A stretch of DNA of 64,000 bases from Micromonospora yangpuensis (lineage in GTDB: Bacteria; Actinomycetota; Actinomycetes; Mycobacteriales; Micromonosporaceae), in contig NZ_FMIA01000002.1 of the NCBI RefSeq assembly GCF_900091615.1, forward strand, positions 3,348,001 through 3,412,000. Direction: 5' to 3'. Positions 19,180 through 27,531 of the stretch are shown in pieces (the stretch's first letter is position 1; each line of letters begins with the position of its first letter). Under the pieces are notes generated by a model. That model did not search any database. It was not told where the DNA came from and worked only from the letters and a program-made list of their open reading frames with translations. The position numbers were made by a program, and so were the translations under genes.

Positions 19180-19442
19180 CCGTGGTCGCCGTGATCGTCA
19201 CCGTCCTGCTCGCGGTGGCCGGTGCGCTCACCCTGTTCCGGCTGATGCGTGGACCGTCCACCCTCGACCGGGCGGTCGCCACCGACGTGCTGCTGGCCGT
19301 CATGGTCGCCGGCATCGCGATGAGGGCCGCGTACAGCCAGGACGCCACCTCACTGCCGGTGCTGGTCGTACTGGCCATTCTCGGCTTCGTCGGCTCGGTC
19401 AGCGTGGCCCGGTTCGCCCCCCGGAAGAACGAGAAGCGATGA
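19176..19442 (+). CDS. mrpF: Na+/H+ antiporter subunit F
   Basis: 88 residues with three helices, matching MrpF/MnhF: VVAVIVTVLLAVAGALTLFRLMRGPSTLDRAVATDVL (the GPS-x-x-DR motif), MVAGIAMRA and PVLVVLAILGFVGSVSVARF. ATGA overlap with mrpE. Its stop overlaps the start of a tiny coupled reading frame (19439) instead of mrpG, which begins 201 bases later. Confidence 0.93.
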   Translation: MTVVAVIVTVLLAVAGALTLFRLMRGPSTLDRAVATDVLLAVMVAGIAMRAAYSQDATSLPVLVVLAILGFVGSVSVARFAPRKNEKR

Positions 19443-19576
19443 ACGGGCGTCGCGGGCGAATCACCGCTGCCGTTGGTCCGTGCCGGCGTTCGCCGTGGCA
19501 GGGTGGCGGTCTGGGCGAGCGAGCCGCCGACGCCGCGGGCCATGCTGGTGTCGAGCGTAGCGAGGTGACGGTATGA
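19439..19576 (+). CDS. small coupled ORF between mrpF and mrpG (45 codons)
   Basis: The ATG overlaps the mrpF stop by ATGA. The frame stays open for 45 codons and ends AADAAGHAGVERSEVTV, its stop overlapping the ATG of a second small frame (19573). The sequence is not like any protein I know. Its interest lies in the chained ATGA junctions, which could carry ribosomes from mrpF to mrpG. It may be only a translated spacer. Confidence 0.3.
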   Translation: MNGRRGRITAAVGPCRRSPWQGGGLGERAADAAGHAGVERSEVTV

Positions 19577-19650
19577 GCGCGCTTGTCGAGCGAGTCGTCA
19601 ACGCCGCGGGCCATGCCGGTGTCGAGCGTAGCGAGGTGACGGTATGAGCG
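19516..19650 (+). repeat. 71-bp direct duplication carrying a ribosome site and ATGA start
   Basis: About 64 bases at 19516-19579 recur at 19587-19650 with only a few mismatches. Both copies contain GCCGCGGGCCATG, GTCGAGCGTAGCGAGGTGACGG and end in ATGAGCG. The second copy supplies the ribosome site and start of mrpG; the first starts a 24-codon frame. The period is 71 bases. Confidence 0.9.
19573..19647 (+). CDS. small coupled ORF just before mrpG (24 codons)
   Basis: The ATG sits in the first copy of the 71-bp duplication. The peptide ends NAAGHAGVERSEVTV, the same tail as the preceding small frame, and its TGA overlaps the mrpG ATG (ATGA). It is most likely a by-product of the duplication that keeps translational coupling intact. 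Confidence 0.3.
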   Translation: MSALVERVVNAAGHAGVERSEVTV

Positions 19651-20024
19651 TCGACGCCGTCCTCGACATCGCCGCCGCGGTCTTCCTGATCGCGGGCGCG
19701 GTGCTCTGCCTGGCCGCCGGAGTTGCCCTGGTCCGGTTCCCCGACCTGTTCTCCCGGATGCACGCGGCGGCCAAGCCGCAGGTGCTCGGCCTGCTGCTGG
19801 TGCTGATCGGCTGTGCGCTGCGGCTGCGTAGCGGAGTGGACATCACCACCCTCGTCCTGGTCGGCGTGTTCCAGCTCGCCACGGCACCGGTGGCCGCCCA
19901 CATGGTCGGTCGGGCGGCCTACCCGGACGAGCAGACCCGGTCGGACCTGTTGCTCACCGACGAGTTGGCCGGTCACCTCGACCGGATCACCCAGCACCGT
20001 CAGGACGACCCCACCCCCTCCTGA
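19644..20024 (+). CDS. mrpG: Na+/H+ antiporter subunit G
   Basis: 126 residues with three helices and the MrpG core: FLIAGAVLCLAAGVALVRFPDLFSRMHAAAKPQVLGLLLVLIG, then ITTLVLVGVFQLATAPVAAHMVGRAAY (the RxPDxxxRxHAA-x-K motif). The start ATG 19644 follows GCGAGGTGACGGT from the duplicated spacer. Last gene of the antiporter operon. Confidence 0.93.
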   Translation: MSVDAVLDIAAAVFLIAGAVLCLAAGVALVRFPDLFSRMHAAAKPQVLGLLLVLIGCALRLRSGVDITTLVLVGVFQLATAPVAAHMVGRAAYPDEQTRSDLLLTDELAGHLDRITQHRQDDPTPS

Positions 20025-20201
20025 CCGTTGTCCCGCACGGCCCCTGCCCGCAGCGGGGGTGCGGTCGGAACCTCGCCTGCTGACTGCGTCACCCCGGCTC
20101 GTCCCGGGCTCCCGGCTGCCCGGTCCGTCCCGGCGACGGCGGCCGGGTGAGGTGCCGGGTGGCGAGTGCCGGGTGGCGAGTGCCGGGCCTGGACGGGGTG
20201 G

Positions 20202-20280
20202 TTGATCGACTCGGTTGTGCCGATGTGGCGGTATCGAACTGCCTCGGACACCGCCATTTCGGCACAACCGAGTCGATCAA
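20202..20280. repeat. 78-bp palindromic repeat, copy 1
   Basis: The 31-base arms (20202-20232 and 20250-20280) start TTGATCGACTCGGTTG and pair with two mismatches. The 17-base loop ends CCTCGGAC. The same element recurs at 35409 and 48076. It has no transposase, lies in non-coding DNA downstream of mrpG, and resembles a REP/MITE-like dispersed hairpin. Confidence 0.9.
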
Positions 20281-20663
20281 GGCTGGTCCGGAGGCTCGGT
20301 GCGCCCCCGGCCTTGTGTGTTCCCGCACTCCCGCGCTTCTCCGGTCGCACATCCCGCGCTCCTCGGCTCCGCGCCCCTGCGCCGTTGTGCCCCTTCGCTC
20401 GTGTGCTCTTCGGTCCGGCTGTCCTTGCGCCCCTCGGTCCGGCGTCCCGGGCGTTTCCCGGGCCTTGCGCGCTTTCCTGTTGCCTGGCGGCCCGATCTTC
20501 GTCAAGCCCATCAGGGACCCGGCCTGTCCCAGTTGCGCCGACTGCCCCGCGCACTGAGCGCCGGCTCCTGTGAGAGGGGTGACCCTCTCGACCGAATGCG
20601 TTAACAGGGGGCCCTTCCTTACCCCGGGGTGGAACGGGGGTTCGCCTGGTGGATCGGGGTTTC

Positions 20664-20721
20664 TTGACCAGTTGGCGCGTGGGTGGGTACGGTGCAGGAA
20701 CGCCGTTCCTATCAACGGAAC
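20664..20721 (+). promoter_or_regulatory. promoter and IclR-type operator of the CoA-transferase operon (site A)
   Basis: TTGACC at 20664-20669, an 18-base spacer, then TACGGT at 20688-20693. Three bases later comes GGAAC-GCC-GTTCC-TATCAAC-GGAAC (20697-20721). The first two half-sites form a perfect palindrome. The operator overlaps the predicted transcription start, so binding should repress. The same layout recurs at five other promoters in the window. Confidence 0.72.
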
Positions 20722-20768
20722 AGGCCGCCGGCTCCTCCGGTCGGTGAACGTGACGAGAGTGGGATCGA

Positions 20769-21986
20769 GTGGGCGGGCAGGAGTCACGCAGCCGACGGGT
20801 GCTCGACGGTATCCGCGTCCTCGACGTGTCGACGATCCTGGCTGGTCCGATGACCTGCCAGATCCTCGGCGACTTCGGTGCCGACGTGATCAAGATCGAG
20901 CATCCGCGGCACGGCGACGGCATGCGGGGCCACGGTTTGGCCAAGGACGGCGTCGGCCTGTGGTGGAAGATGATCAGCCGCAACAAGCGCACCGTCGGGC
21001 TGTACCTCGGTGACGCCGAGGGGCAGGACGTCTTCCGTGAGCTGGTGCGTACCGCCGACGTGGTGGTGGAGAACTTCCGCCCCGGCACGCTGGAGAAGTG
21101 GGGCCTGGGCCCGGAGCGGCTGCGGGAGCTGAACCCGGGCCTGGTGCTGCTGCGGGTCACCGGGTTCGGCCAGACCGGGCCGTACGCGGCCCGGCCCGGG
21201 TTCGGCACCCTCGCCGAGTCGATGAGTGGCTTCGCCCACCTGACCGGTGAGCCGGACGGCCCGCCGACGCTGCCCGCGTTCGGCCTGGCCGACTCGATCG
21301 CCGGGATCACCGGCGCGTCGGCGGTGATGATGGCGCTCTACGCCCGGGCCACCGGCGACGGTCGCGGGCAGGAGATCGACCTCGACATCCTGGAACCGAT
21401 CATGACGGCGGTCGGCCCGAGCGTCATCTACGTCGACCAGCTCGGGGTGGTCCAGCAGCGTACCGGCAACCGGTCGCTGAACAACGCCCCCCGCAACACC
21501 TACCGCACCAGCGACGACCGGTGGGTGGCCATCTCCACCTCGGCGACCTCGATCGCCGAGCGGGTCATGACGCTGGTCGGGCATCCCGAGGTGATCGCCG
21601 AGCCGTGGTTCGCCACCGGCGGCGGCCGGGCCGCCCACGCCGACCAGCTCGACTCCTATGTGGCCGACTGGATCGGCGCGCGTACCCGGGACGAGGTCTC
21701 CGACGCCTTCGCGGCGGCCGGCGCGGCGGTGGCCCCGGTGTACGCCCCGGACGAGCTGCTCGACGACCCGCAGGTACGCGCCCTGGACATGATCACGAAG
21801 GTCGACGACCCGGAGCTGGGCAGCATCCGGATGCAGAACGTGCTGTACCGGATGGCCGGCACCCCCGGCGAGATCCGTTTCACCGGCCGGCCGATCGGGG
21901 CCGACACCGACGAGGTGCTCGGCGACGAGCTGGGCCTCGACGCGGACCGGTTGGCCGAACTTCGACAGCGGGGAGTTGTGCGATGA
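20769..21986 (+). CDS. family III CoA-transferase (CaiB/BaiF type)
   Basis: 405 residues from GTG 20769. The N-terminal signature LDGIRVLDVSTILAGPMTCQILGDFGADVIKIEHP and then ISRNKRTVGLYLGDAEG, VVENFRPGTLEKWGLG and LLRVTGFGQTGPYAARPGFGTLAESMSGFAHLTGEPDGPP mark a class III CoA-transferase, which moves CoA between carboxylic acids. The catalytic Asp is expected in the LEPIM / DLDILEP region. First gene of an operon with a cyclase (ATGA overlap), MmgE/PrpD and others, under operator site A. It probably activates a carboxylic acid intermediate; the acid is unknown. Confidence 0.9.
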   Translation: MGGQESRSRRVLDGIRVLDVSTILAGPMTCQILGDFGADVIKIEHPRHGDGMRGHGLAKDGVGLWWKMISRNKRTVGLYLGDAEGQDVFRELVRTADVVVENFRPGTLEKWGLGPERLRELNPGLVLLRVTGFGQTGPYAARPGFGTLAESMSGFAHLTGEPDGPPTLPAFGLADSIAGITGASAVMMALYARATGDGRGQEIDLDILEPIMTAVGPSVIYVDQLGVVQQRTGNRSLNNAPRNTYRTSDDRWVAISTSATSIAERVMTLVGHPEVIAEPWFATGGGRAAHADQLDSYVADWIGARTRDEVSDAFAAAGAAVAPVYAPDELLDDPQVRALDMITKVDDPELGSIRMQNVLYRMAGTPGEIRFTGRPIGADTDEVLGDELGLDADRLAELRQRGVVR

Positions 21987-22825
21987 CCGTGGAGACAGTG
22001 CTGGCCGAGCGCGGGGGTGACCTGCTGCTCGACGCCGTCCTGGCCGGAGTGCGGGTGTTCGACCTGGGCCGGCCGCTGCGGATCGGGATGCCCCAGTCGC
22101 CGAACCACCCGCCGTTCTGGCACACCCTGCCGCGCCGGCACGGCGACAGCTACCGGGCCGACGGGATGTCCGCCGCCAACGACCTGATCTCGATGGGCAC
22201 CCACGTGGGCACCCACATCGACGCGCTGGCCCACGTCGCGGTCGACGACCGGCTGCACGGCGGTGGCGACGCGAAGCAGGCCCAGACCGGCGGCCGGTTC
22301 GACTCCGGCGCGATCGACCAGCTGCCCCCGCTGGTGGGGCGGGCGGTGCTGCTGGACGTGCCGGCGGCGCTCGGCGTGGCGACGCTCGAACCGGCCTACG
22401 AGATCACCCCGGCCGACCTGGACCGGGCCGTCGAGCGGCAGGGCACCCCGGTACGACCGGGCGACGTGGTGCTGATCCGCTCCGGGTGGGGCAGCCGCTA
22501 CGACGACCGGGACGCCTACATCGGCCACCACACCGGGGTACCCGGGGTCGGCGAGGCCGGCGCACAGTGGATCGCCGCCCAGCGGGCCCGGCTGGCCGGT
22601 GCGGACACCATCGCCTTCGAGCGGCTCAGCGCGGGGGCGGGGCACGCCCTGCTGCCGGCCCACCGGGTGCTGCTGGTCGAGCACGGGATCAACCTGATCG
22701 AGGCGATGGCCCTGGAGGAGCTGGCCGCCGCCGAGGTGCACGAGTTCACCCTGATCCTGGCCCACCTGGCCATTGTCGGCGCCACCGGCAGCCCGGTCCG
22801 CCCGCTCGCGGTGGTCGGCGCGTGA
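21983..22825 (+). CDS. cyclase/kynurenine formamidase-family metal hydrolase
   Basis: 280 residues; ATGA overlap with the CoA-transferase. The Cyclase-family metal motif H-x-G-T-H-x-D is present as H74, H78 and D80 (HVGTHIDALAH), with HPPFWH upstream and VVLIRSGWG and RVLLVEHGINLIEAM downstream. Members hydrolyse amides, lactones or cyclic bonds (kynurenine formamidase, isatin hydrolase), usually with Mn or Zn. In this operon it could open a ring or a formamide before CoA activation. The N-terminal 25 residues are not conserved. Confidence 0.85.
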   Translation: MTVETVLAERGGDLLLDAVLAGVRVFDLGRPLRIGMPQSPNHPPFWHTLPRRHGDSYRADGMSAANDLISMGTHVGTHIDALAHVAVDDRLHGGGDAKQAQTGGRFDSGAIDQLPPLVGRAVLLDVPAALGVATLEPAYEITPADLDRAVERQGTPVRPGDVVLIRSGWGSRYDDRDAYIGHHTGVPGVGEAGAQWIAAQRARLAGADTIAFERLSAGAGHALLPAHRVLLVEHGINLIEAMALEELAAAEVHEFTLILAHLAIVGATGSPVRPLAVVGA

Positions 22826-24318
22826 CCGCCACCCAGAACCAGCCGGCCACCGGGCAGGCCACGGCCATCGGGCAGCACACCCCGGACCAGTCGGCCGCGA
22901 CGCTCGGGCGGCAGCTTGCCGAGTTCGCCGCGGCGTACGGACCGGGCGGGCGACCCCTGCCCGAGGCGGTGACCCGCAGCGTGGCGCAACGCGTACTGGA
23001 CATCCTCGGCATCGCGGTCGCGGCCACCAGCCTGCCGACCAGCGCCGCGGTGATCGAGCTGGCCCGTGAGCGCGGCGGCCGGCCGGCGGCGCGGGCGATC
23101 GGGCTGACCGGTCGGGTGCCGGCCAGCGAGGCGGCCCTGGTGCACGGCGTGCTGGCCCACTCGCTGGACTACGACGACACCCACCTGCCGTCGGTGCTGC
23201 ACCCCAGCGCCAGCGTGGTGCCGGCCGCGCTCGCCGCCGGCGACGAGGTCGGCGCGGACGGCGCGCAGGTCACCGCGGCGATCGCGGTCGGCCTGGAGAT
23301 CTGTGTCCGGGTGGGGATGGCCGGCTACGACCGGGCCTCCGGCGTCAACAGGTACTTCGAGCGGGGTCAGCACGCCACCTCGCTGTGCGGGGCGCTCGGC
23401 TCGGCCGCCGCCGCCGCGAAGCTGTACCGGCTGGACGCCGACGGGATCCTGCACGCGCTGGGCATCGCGGCGAGCATGGCCTCCGGGATCATCGAGGGCA
23501 ACCGCACCGGCGGTACGGTCAAGCGGATGCACTGCGGCTGGGCCGCGCACGCCGGGGTCTGGGCCGCGCAGTTGGCCCAGCGCGGGTTCACCGGGCCGGA
23601 AACCCTGTTGGAGGGCCGGTTCGGGCTGTTCCAGGCGTTCCTCGGTGGCGAGTTCGACGCCGAGGCGGTGACCGAGGGGCTTGGTCGACGCTGGGAGGTG
23701 CCGGGGATCTTCTTCAAGCCGTACCCGGCGAACCACTTCACCCACGCCGGCATCGACGCGGCGATCGCGTTGCGCGAACGCGGCCTGCGGGCGGCCGACG
23801 TGGCCGCCGTGGAACTCGGGGTGCCCACCGCGACGGTCCGCACCATCGGTGAGCCGCTGGCGGTCAAGCAGGCCCCGGAGACCGGGTACCAGGCGCAGTT
23901 CTCCGGCCCGTACACCATCGCGGCGGCGCTGCTCGGCGGTGGTGGGCTGGGGCTCGGCCTGGACGACTTCACCGACGAGCTGGCCCGTGACCCGGTGCGC
24001 CGGGAGCTGATGGGACGGGTCACCGTGGTCGCCGACGCGCGCTGCGACGCGATCTTCCCGAACCAGTTCCCGGCGGTGCTGCGGGTACGCACCCACGACG
24101 GCACCTGGCTGGAGGAGGCGGTGCTGGCCAACCGGGGCGGTTCCGAGCGGCCGCTCTCCGACGACGAGGTGGCCGGCAAGTTCCGGGACAACGCCGCCCG
24201 GGTGCTGCCGGCCGAGCGGGTCGAGGCGATCGCCGCGGCCGCCCGGGCGCTGCCCGACGCACCCAGTATCGACGACCTTCTCGGCGCGCTGACCGCCGCC
24301 GACGGTGTTCCACGATGA
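22822..24318 (+). CDS. MmgE/PrpD-family dehydratase/isomerase
   Basis: 498 residues from GTG 22822 (GTGA overlap). The MmgE/PrpD fold is shown by VLDILGIAVAATSLPTSAAVIELA, HGVLAHSLDYDDTHLPSVLHPSASVVPAALAAGDEVG, GQHATSLCGALGSAAAAAKLY, MHCGWAAHAGVWAAQLAQRGFTGP and KPYPANHFTHAGIDAAIALRE. Relatives are 2-methylcitrate dehydratase, cis-aconitate decarboxylase (IrgI/CAD) and iminodisuccinate epimerase, so it probably acts on a di- or tricarboxylate. It lies between the cyclase and the IclR regulator. An IclR half-operator overlaps its last codons. Confidence 0.88.
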   Translation: MTATQNQPATGQATAIGQHTPDQSAATLGRQLAEFAAAYGPGGRPLPEAVTRSVAQRVLDILGIAVAATSLPTSAAVIELARERGGRPAARAIGLTGRVPASEAALVHGVLAHSLDYDDTHLPSVLHPSASVVPAALAAGDEVGADGAQVTAAIAVGLEICVRVGMAGYDRASGVNRYFERGQHATSLCGALGSAAAAAKLYRLDADGILHALGIAASMASGIIEGNRTGGTVKRMHCGWAAHAGVWAAQLAQRGFTGPETLLEGRFGLFQAFLGGEFDAEAVTEGLGRRWEVPGIFFKPYPANHFTHAGIDAAIALRERGLRAADVAAVELGVPTATVRTIGEPLAVKQAPETGYQAQFSGPYTIAAALLGGGGLGLGLDDFTDELARDPVRRELMGRVTVVADARCDAIFPNQFPAVLRVRTHDGTWLEEAVLANRGGSERPLSDDEVAGKFRDNAARVLPAERVEAIAAAARALPDAPSIDDLLGALTAADGVPR

Positions 24319-24332
24319 GGAACGACTACGGT
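24307..24332 (+). promoter_or_regulatory. partial IclR-type operator upstream of the IclR gene (site F)
   Basis: GTTCC-ACGATGA-GGAAC (24307-24323) has the same N7 spacing as the second half of the other operators. The first GRAAC half is poor (CCGAC). A TACGGT box like that of site A lies just downstream (24327-24332). It is a candidate autoregulatory site that overlaps the end of the MmgE/PrpD gene. Confidence 0.4.
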
Positions 24333-24401
24333 GCGAGCGTACGATTCCGTGCGCCGCGCCCGCGAGGACGCGGGTCGGATCCGGTCGTGGAGGGGCTTCC
24401 A

Positions 24402-25199
24402 GTGAGCGACACCAGCAAGACGATTCTCACCGTGGGTCGGGCGATGGACGTGCTGACGCTCTTCACCGAGCGCAACGAGTCGACCCTCGGGGTCACCGAG
24501 ATCTCCAAGGCGCTCGGGTTGTCCAAGGCGGTGGTGCACCGGATCCTGTCGACCCTGCTGGAGAAGGACTTCATCCAGATCGAGGCACAGACCCGCCGGT
24601 ACGCCCTGGGTCCGGCGGCGTTGAAGCTCGGCCTGACCTACCTGGACGGCATCGACGTACGCCGGCTGGCCCAGCCGATCCTGCACGAGCTGGTGGCGGC
24701 CACCCAGGAGACCTCCACGCTCTCCATCCGCAGCGGCTGGACCCGGGTCTACATCGACCAGGAGACCCCGTCGACCGACATCCGGATGTCGGTGCAGCTG
24801 GGCCACCCCTACCCGCTGCACGCGGGCTCGTCGTCCAAGGCGCTGCTGGCCTTCCTCGACCCCGACGAGCAGGAGGCGTACCTGTCCAGCGGGCCGCTGC
24901 AGCGACGCACCCCGAGCACCATCACCGACCCCGACGAGCTGCGCACGGAGCTGCGGCTGGTCCGGGAACGGGGCTACGCCCGCTCGCTGGGCGAGCGGCA
25001 GGAGGACGCCGCGTCGGTGGCCGCCCCGGTCTTCGACCACCGGGGTACGCCGATCGCCGCGGTGAGCGTCTGCGGGCCGCTCAAGCGCTTCGAGCCGAAG
25101 ATCGACGCCGCCGCGCAGGCGCTGCTGGAGGCGGTACGCAAGCTCTCGGCCCAGCTGGGTCACCGGGAGAACGGGACGGCGCCGCCGATCGGGCGGTGA
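24402..25199 (+). CDS. IclR-family transcriptional regulator
   Basis: 265 residues from GTG 24402, chosen because GGAGGGG lies 7 bases upstream; an in-frame ATG at 24315 would add 29 non-conserved residues. The winged helix-turn-helix is at about residues 8-70 (VGRAMDVLTLFTE, LGVTEISKALGLSKAVVHRILSTLLEKDFI, RRYALGPAALKLG). The effector-binding IclR domain follows (IRSGWTRVYIDQ, YPLHAGSSSKALLAFL, GYARSLGERQEDAASVAAPVFD, IAAVSVCGP). It is embedded in the catabolic operon and is the only IclR gene in the window. That makes it the prime candidate to bind the GRAAC-N3-GTTYC-N7-GGAWS operators at 20697, 28723, 28834, 51977, 53175 and 60714. Confidence 0.9.
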   Translation: MSDTSKTILTVGRAMDVLTLFTERNESTLGVTEISKALGLSKAVVHRILSTLLEKDFIQIEAQTRRYALGPAALKLGLTYLDGIDVRRLAQPILHELVAATQETSTLSIRSGWTRVYIDQETPSTDIRMSVQLGHPYPLHAGSSSKALLAFLDPDEQEAYLSSGPLQRRTPSTITDPDELRTELRLVRERGYARSLGERQEDAASVAAPVFDHRGTPIAAVSVCGPLKRFEPKIDAAAQALLEAVRKLSAQLGHRENGTAPPIGR

Positions 25200-25241
25200 G
25201 GCCGTAGCACGGGGGCGAGGGCCCCCGGGAAGGGATCGTCG

Positions 25242-26624
25242 GTGCCGGTGCACTCCACGCTCGACCTCTCGGGCGACTCGTTGCTCTACGCGGATCCCGC
25301 CGAGGTCCAACGGCTTCGTGATCCGCTCGTCGCCGAGCAGGTCCAGCTGCTCGCCCGGCACCATCCCTACTACCGGCAGGTCCTCGCCGGTGGCGACCCG
25401 GGGCAGGTGCGGGGCGTGGCCGACCTGGACCGGCTGCCGGTCACCGGCAAGCAGGACTTCCTGGCCGACCCGGAGGCGTTCCGGTTGGCCCCGCCGGACC
25501 GGCTGCCGGTGGAGGAACGGACCCTGGCGTACCTGATCTACACCACCGGCACCACCAGCGGCGCGCCCGCCCCGCTCTACATCACCACCAGCGACGACTG
25601 GGCGTACCTGCTGCACGCCCGGCGCTGTGCCCGGATGCTGGGGCTGGAGAGCACCGACGTGATCGCCAACCTGTTCCCGCTGACGCCGTTCCCGATGGGC
25701 GCGCGGATCCGGGCCGACCGGACGGCGGCGGCCGTCGGGGCCAGCATCTTCCAGGGCCACACCGGCCGGGGCAGCGCGGCGTGGCCGGTGCACCGGCGGC
25801 TGGACGAGGCGATCGACCTGGTGCTCGCGCACCGGGCCACGGTGCTCTGGGGGGTGGCCGGCTTCGTCCGCCGGGTGCTCATCCGCGCCGCCGAACGGCA
25901 GCTGCGGCTGCCCAGCGTACGGTGGTGTTTCGTCACCGGGGAGGCGACCAGCGACGCCGGCCTGGACGACCTGCGGGCCCGGTTGTCGGCGGTAGGCGCG
26001 CCGCAGGCCCGGGTGGCCAACCGGTACGGCTCCACCGAGGGCTGGAGCATGATCGCCTGCGCGGACGGGCACGGCTGGCACAACCCGACCCCGGAGCTGG
26101 TGCACCTGGCGGTGGTCGATCCGGTCACCCACCAGCCGCTTCCCGACGGGGAGACCGGGCTGCTGCTGATCAGCCACCTGCGGGCCCGGGGCACCGCCTT
26201 CCTGCGGTACGCCGTCGGCGACCTGGTGGCGCTCACCCGGCAGACCTGCCCGTCCTGTGGGCGTACCGCCGAGCGGATCGTCTCCCAGCCGGTGCGGACC
26301 AAGGACCTGGTCAAGGTCAACGGCACCCTGGTCAACCTCGGGGTGCTCGGCGACGCGCTGGTGGACCTGCCCGGCGTCGCGGAGTACCGGGTGATCCTCG
26401 ACCACCGTAAGCCGGGTGACACGTTCTCCGGTGACGGCATCCTGGTGGAGTTCGCCCCGGTCGCCGGGGCCGACCCGGACCCGGTGGCCTCGGCGGTGCG
26501 CGAGCGCATCCGCGAGCTGGCCCACCTGACCCCGCAGGTACGGGTGGCCGCCGCCGACGAGATCTACGACCCGGCGGCCGACGCCAAACCCCGCCGGCTC
26601 ATCGACCGGCGCCCGACCGGCTGA
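25242..26624 (+). CDS. AMP-dependent CoA ligase, phenylacetate-CoA ligase-like
   Basis: 460 residues from GTG 25242 (GGGAAGGG upstream). The adenylation-domain motifs of the PaaK group are clear: P-loop YTTGTTSGAPAPLYIT, NLFPLTPFPMGA, FVTGEATSDAG, NRYGSTEGWSMI, ETGLLLISHL, YAVGDLVAL and a Cys pair in TCPSCGRT. The C-terminal small domain has RTKDLVKVNGTLVNLG and PGVAEYRVILDHR. It would activate an aryl or other carboxylic acid with ATP and CoA. The spacing (42 bases from iclR, 34 to the amidohydrolase) suggests one operon. Confidence 0.87.
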   Translation: MPVHSTLDLSGDSLLYADPAEVQRLRDPLVAEQVQLLARHHPYYRQVLAGGDPGQVRGVADLDRLPVTGKQDFLADPEAFRLAPPDRLPVEERTLAYLIYTTGTTSGAPAPLYITTSDDWAYLLHARRCARMLGLESTDVIANLFPLTPFPMGARIRADRTAAAVGASIFQGHTGRGSAAWPVHRRLDEAIDLVLAHRATVLWGVAGFVRRVLIRAAERQLRLPSVRWCFVTGEATSDAGLDDLRARLSAVGAPQARVANRYGSTEGWSMIACADGHGWHNPTPELVHLAVVDPVTHQPLPDGETGLLLISHLRARGTAFLRYAVGDLVALTRQTCPSCGRTAERIVSQPVRTKDLVKVNGTLVNLGVLGDALVDLPGVAEYRVILDHRKPGDTFSGDGILVEFAPVAGADPDPVASAVRERIRELAHLTPQVRVAAADEIYDPAADAKPRRLIDRRPTG

Positions 26625-26658
26625 GCCGGCTTCCGCGCAGCACCCGAAGGAGACTCAA

Positions 26659-27516
26659 GTGCCCACAGGCGTGATAGACGTGGTCGTCAACCCGTACACC
26701 CCCGAGATCGTGGCCGCCCGCCCGGGCTGGAGCAAGGACTTCCTCGGTCGCAAGATCGGGGCGGGGGACCGGCTGCCCGGCGTCACCACCGAGGACTACC
26801 TGGCGAAGATGGACCGGGCCGGCATCGAGCGGTCGTTCCTGATCGCCGCGAAGCTCGGCCCGGTCACCGACGTCAACAGCTTCCACCTGCAGATCGAGGT
26901 GGTCGCCGAGATGGTGGCCGCGCACCCGGACCGGTTCAGCGGCCTGGTCGGGCTGGACCCGACCGCCGGCATGGCCGAGCTGCGGCACCTGGAACGGGCG
27001 GTCACCGAGTACGGCTTCGTCGGGGCGCACTCCTACCCGCACTGGTTCGGCCTGCCGCCGGACCACCGGCGGTACTACCCGATCTACGCCAAGTGCGCCG
27101 AGCTGGACATCCCGATCCAGCTGCAGGTGGGCCACTGCCTGCGCTACGACGACGCCCGGCCGCTGCGTAGCGTGGGCCGCCCGATCACCCTGGACACGGT
27201 GGCCTGCGAGTTCCCCGAGTTGAAGCTGGTGGGGATCCACATCGGCTGGCCGTGGACCGAGGAGATGATCGCGGTCGCCTACAAGCACCCGAACGTCTAC
27301 ATCGGGGTCGACGCGTACGCGCCGAAGCACTGGCCGGAGACGCTCGTGCACTTCATGAACACCTTCGGCCGGGAGAAGGTGCTCTTCGGCACCGACTACC
27401 CGGTGATCGACCCGGAGCGGGCCATGCGGGAGTTCGCCGAGCTGGGGTTGCGCGCGGAGTCGGCGGCGGCGGTGCTGCGCGACAACGCGCTGCGCCTGTA
27501 CGACCTGCCGACCTGA
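26659..27516 (+). CDS. amidohydrolase-2 family TIM-barrel hydrolase/decarboxylase
   Basis: 285 residues from GTG 26659, with GAAGGAG upstream. The ACMSD/amidohydrolase_2 barrel is seen in GVTTEDYLAKMDRAGIERSFLI, RFSGLVGLDPTAGMAELRHLERAV, QLQVGHCLR (His), GIHIGWPWTEEMIAVAYKHPNVYIG and VLFGTDYPVIDPERAM (Asp). The first metal motif, usually D-x-H-x-H, is altered to DVVVNPYTPEI here, so metal binding may be lost or use other residues, as in some decarboxylases of the family. Last plus-strand gene of the site-A operon; it converges on an MFS gene 15 bases away. Confidence 0.82.
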   Translation: MPTGVIDVVVNPYTPEIVAARPGWSKDFLGRKIGAGDRLPGVTTEDYLAKMDRAGIERSFLIAAKLGPVTDVNSFHLQIEVVAEMVAAHPDRFSGLVGLDPTAGMAELRHLERAVTEYGFVGAHSYPHWFGLPPDHRRYYPIYAKCAELDIPIQLQVGHCLRYDDARPLRSVGRPITLDTVACEFPELKLVGIHIGWPWTEEMIAVAYKHPNVYIGVDAYAPKHWPETLVHFMNTFGREKVLFGTDYPVIDPERAMREFAELGLRAESAAAVLRDNALRLYDLPT

Positions 27517-27531
27517 CCGACGGCCGGTGGC

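Larger units (their letters stand above)
20025..20768. other. 744-bp intergenic region with dispersed palindrome
   Basis: No convincing gene. It holds a GC-rich imperfect hairpin just after mrpG (about 20038-20064, terminator-like), copy 1 of the 78-bp palindrome (20202-20280), and about 300 bases of C/T-rich low-complexity sequence. An imperfect GGGCCC-centred palindrome follows (20601-20620), and then the promoter and operator of the CoA-transferase operon. Confidence 0.7.

Noticed and set aside
20599..20622. Possible attachment site or terminator around GTTAACAGGGGGCCC
   Set aside because: The palindrome is imperfect and occurs once, with no integrase nearby. It is too weak to annotate separately.
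23367..26525. A 1052-codon open frame on the minus strand across the MmgE/PrpD, IclR and ligase genes
   Set aside because: It is a GC-rich shadow of three clearly conserved plus-strand genes. Its translation is Arg/Gly/Pro-rich, with no recognisable motif or ribosome site.
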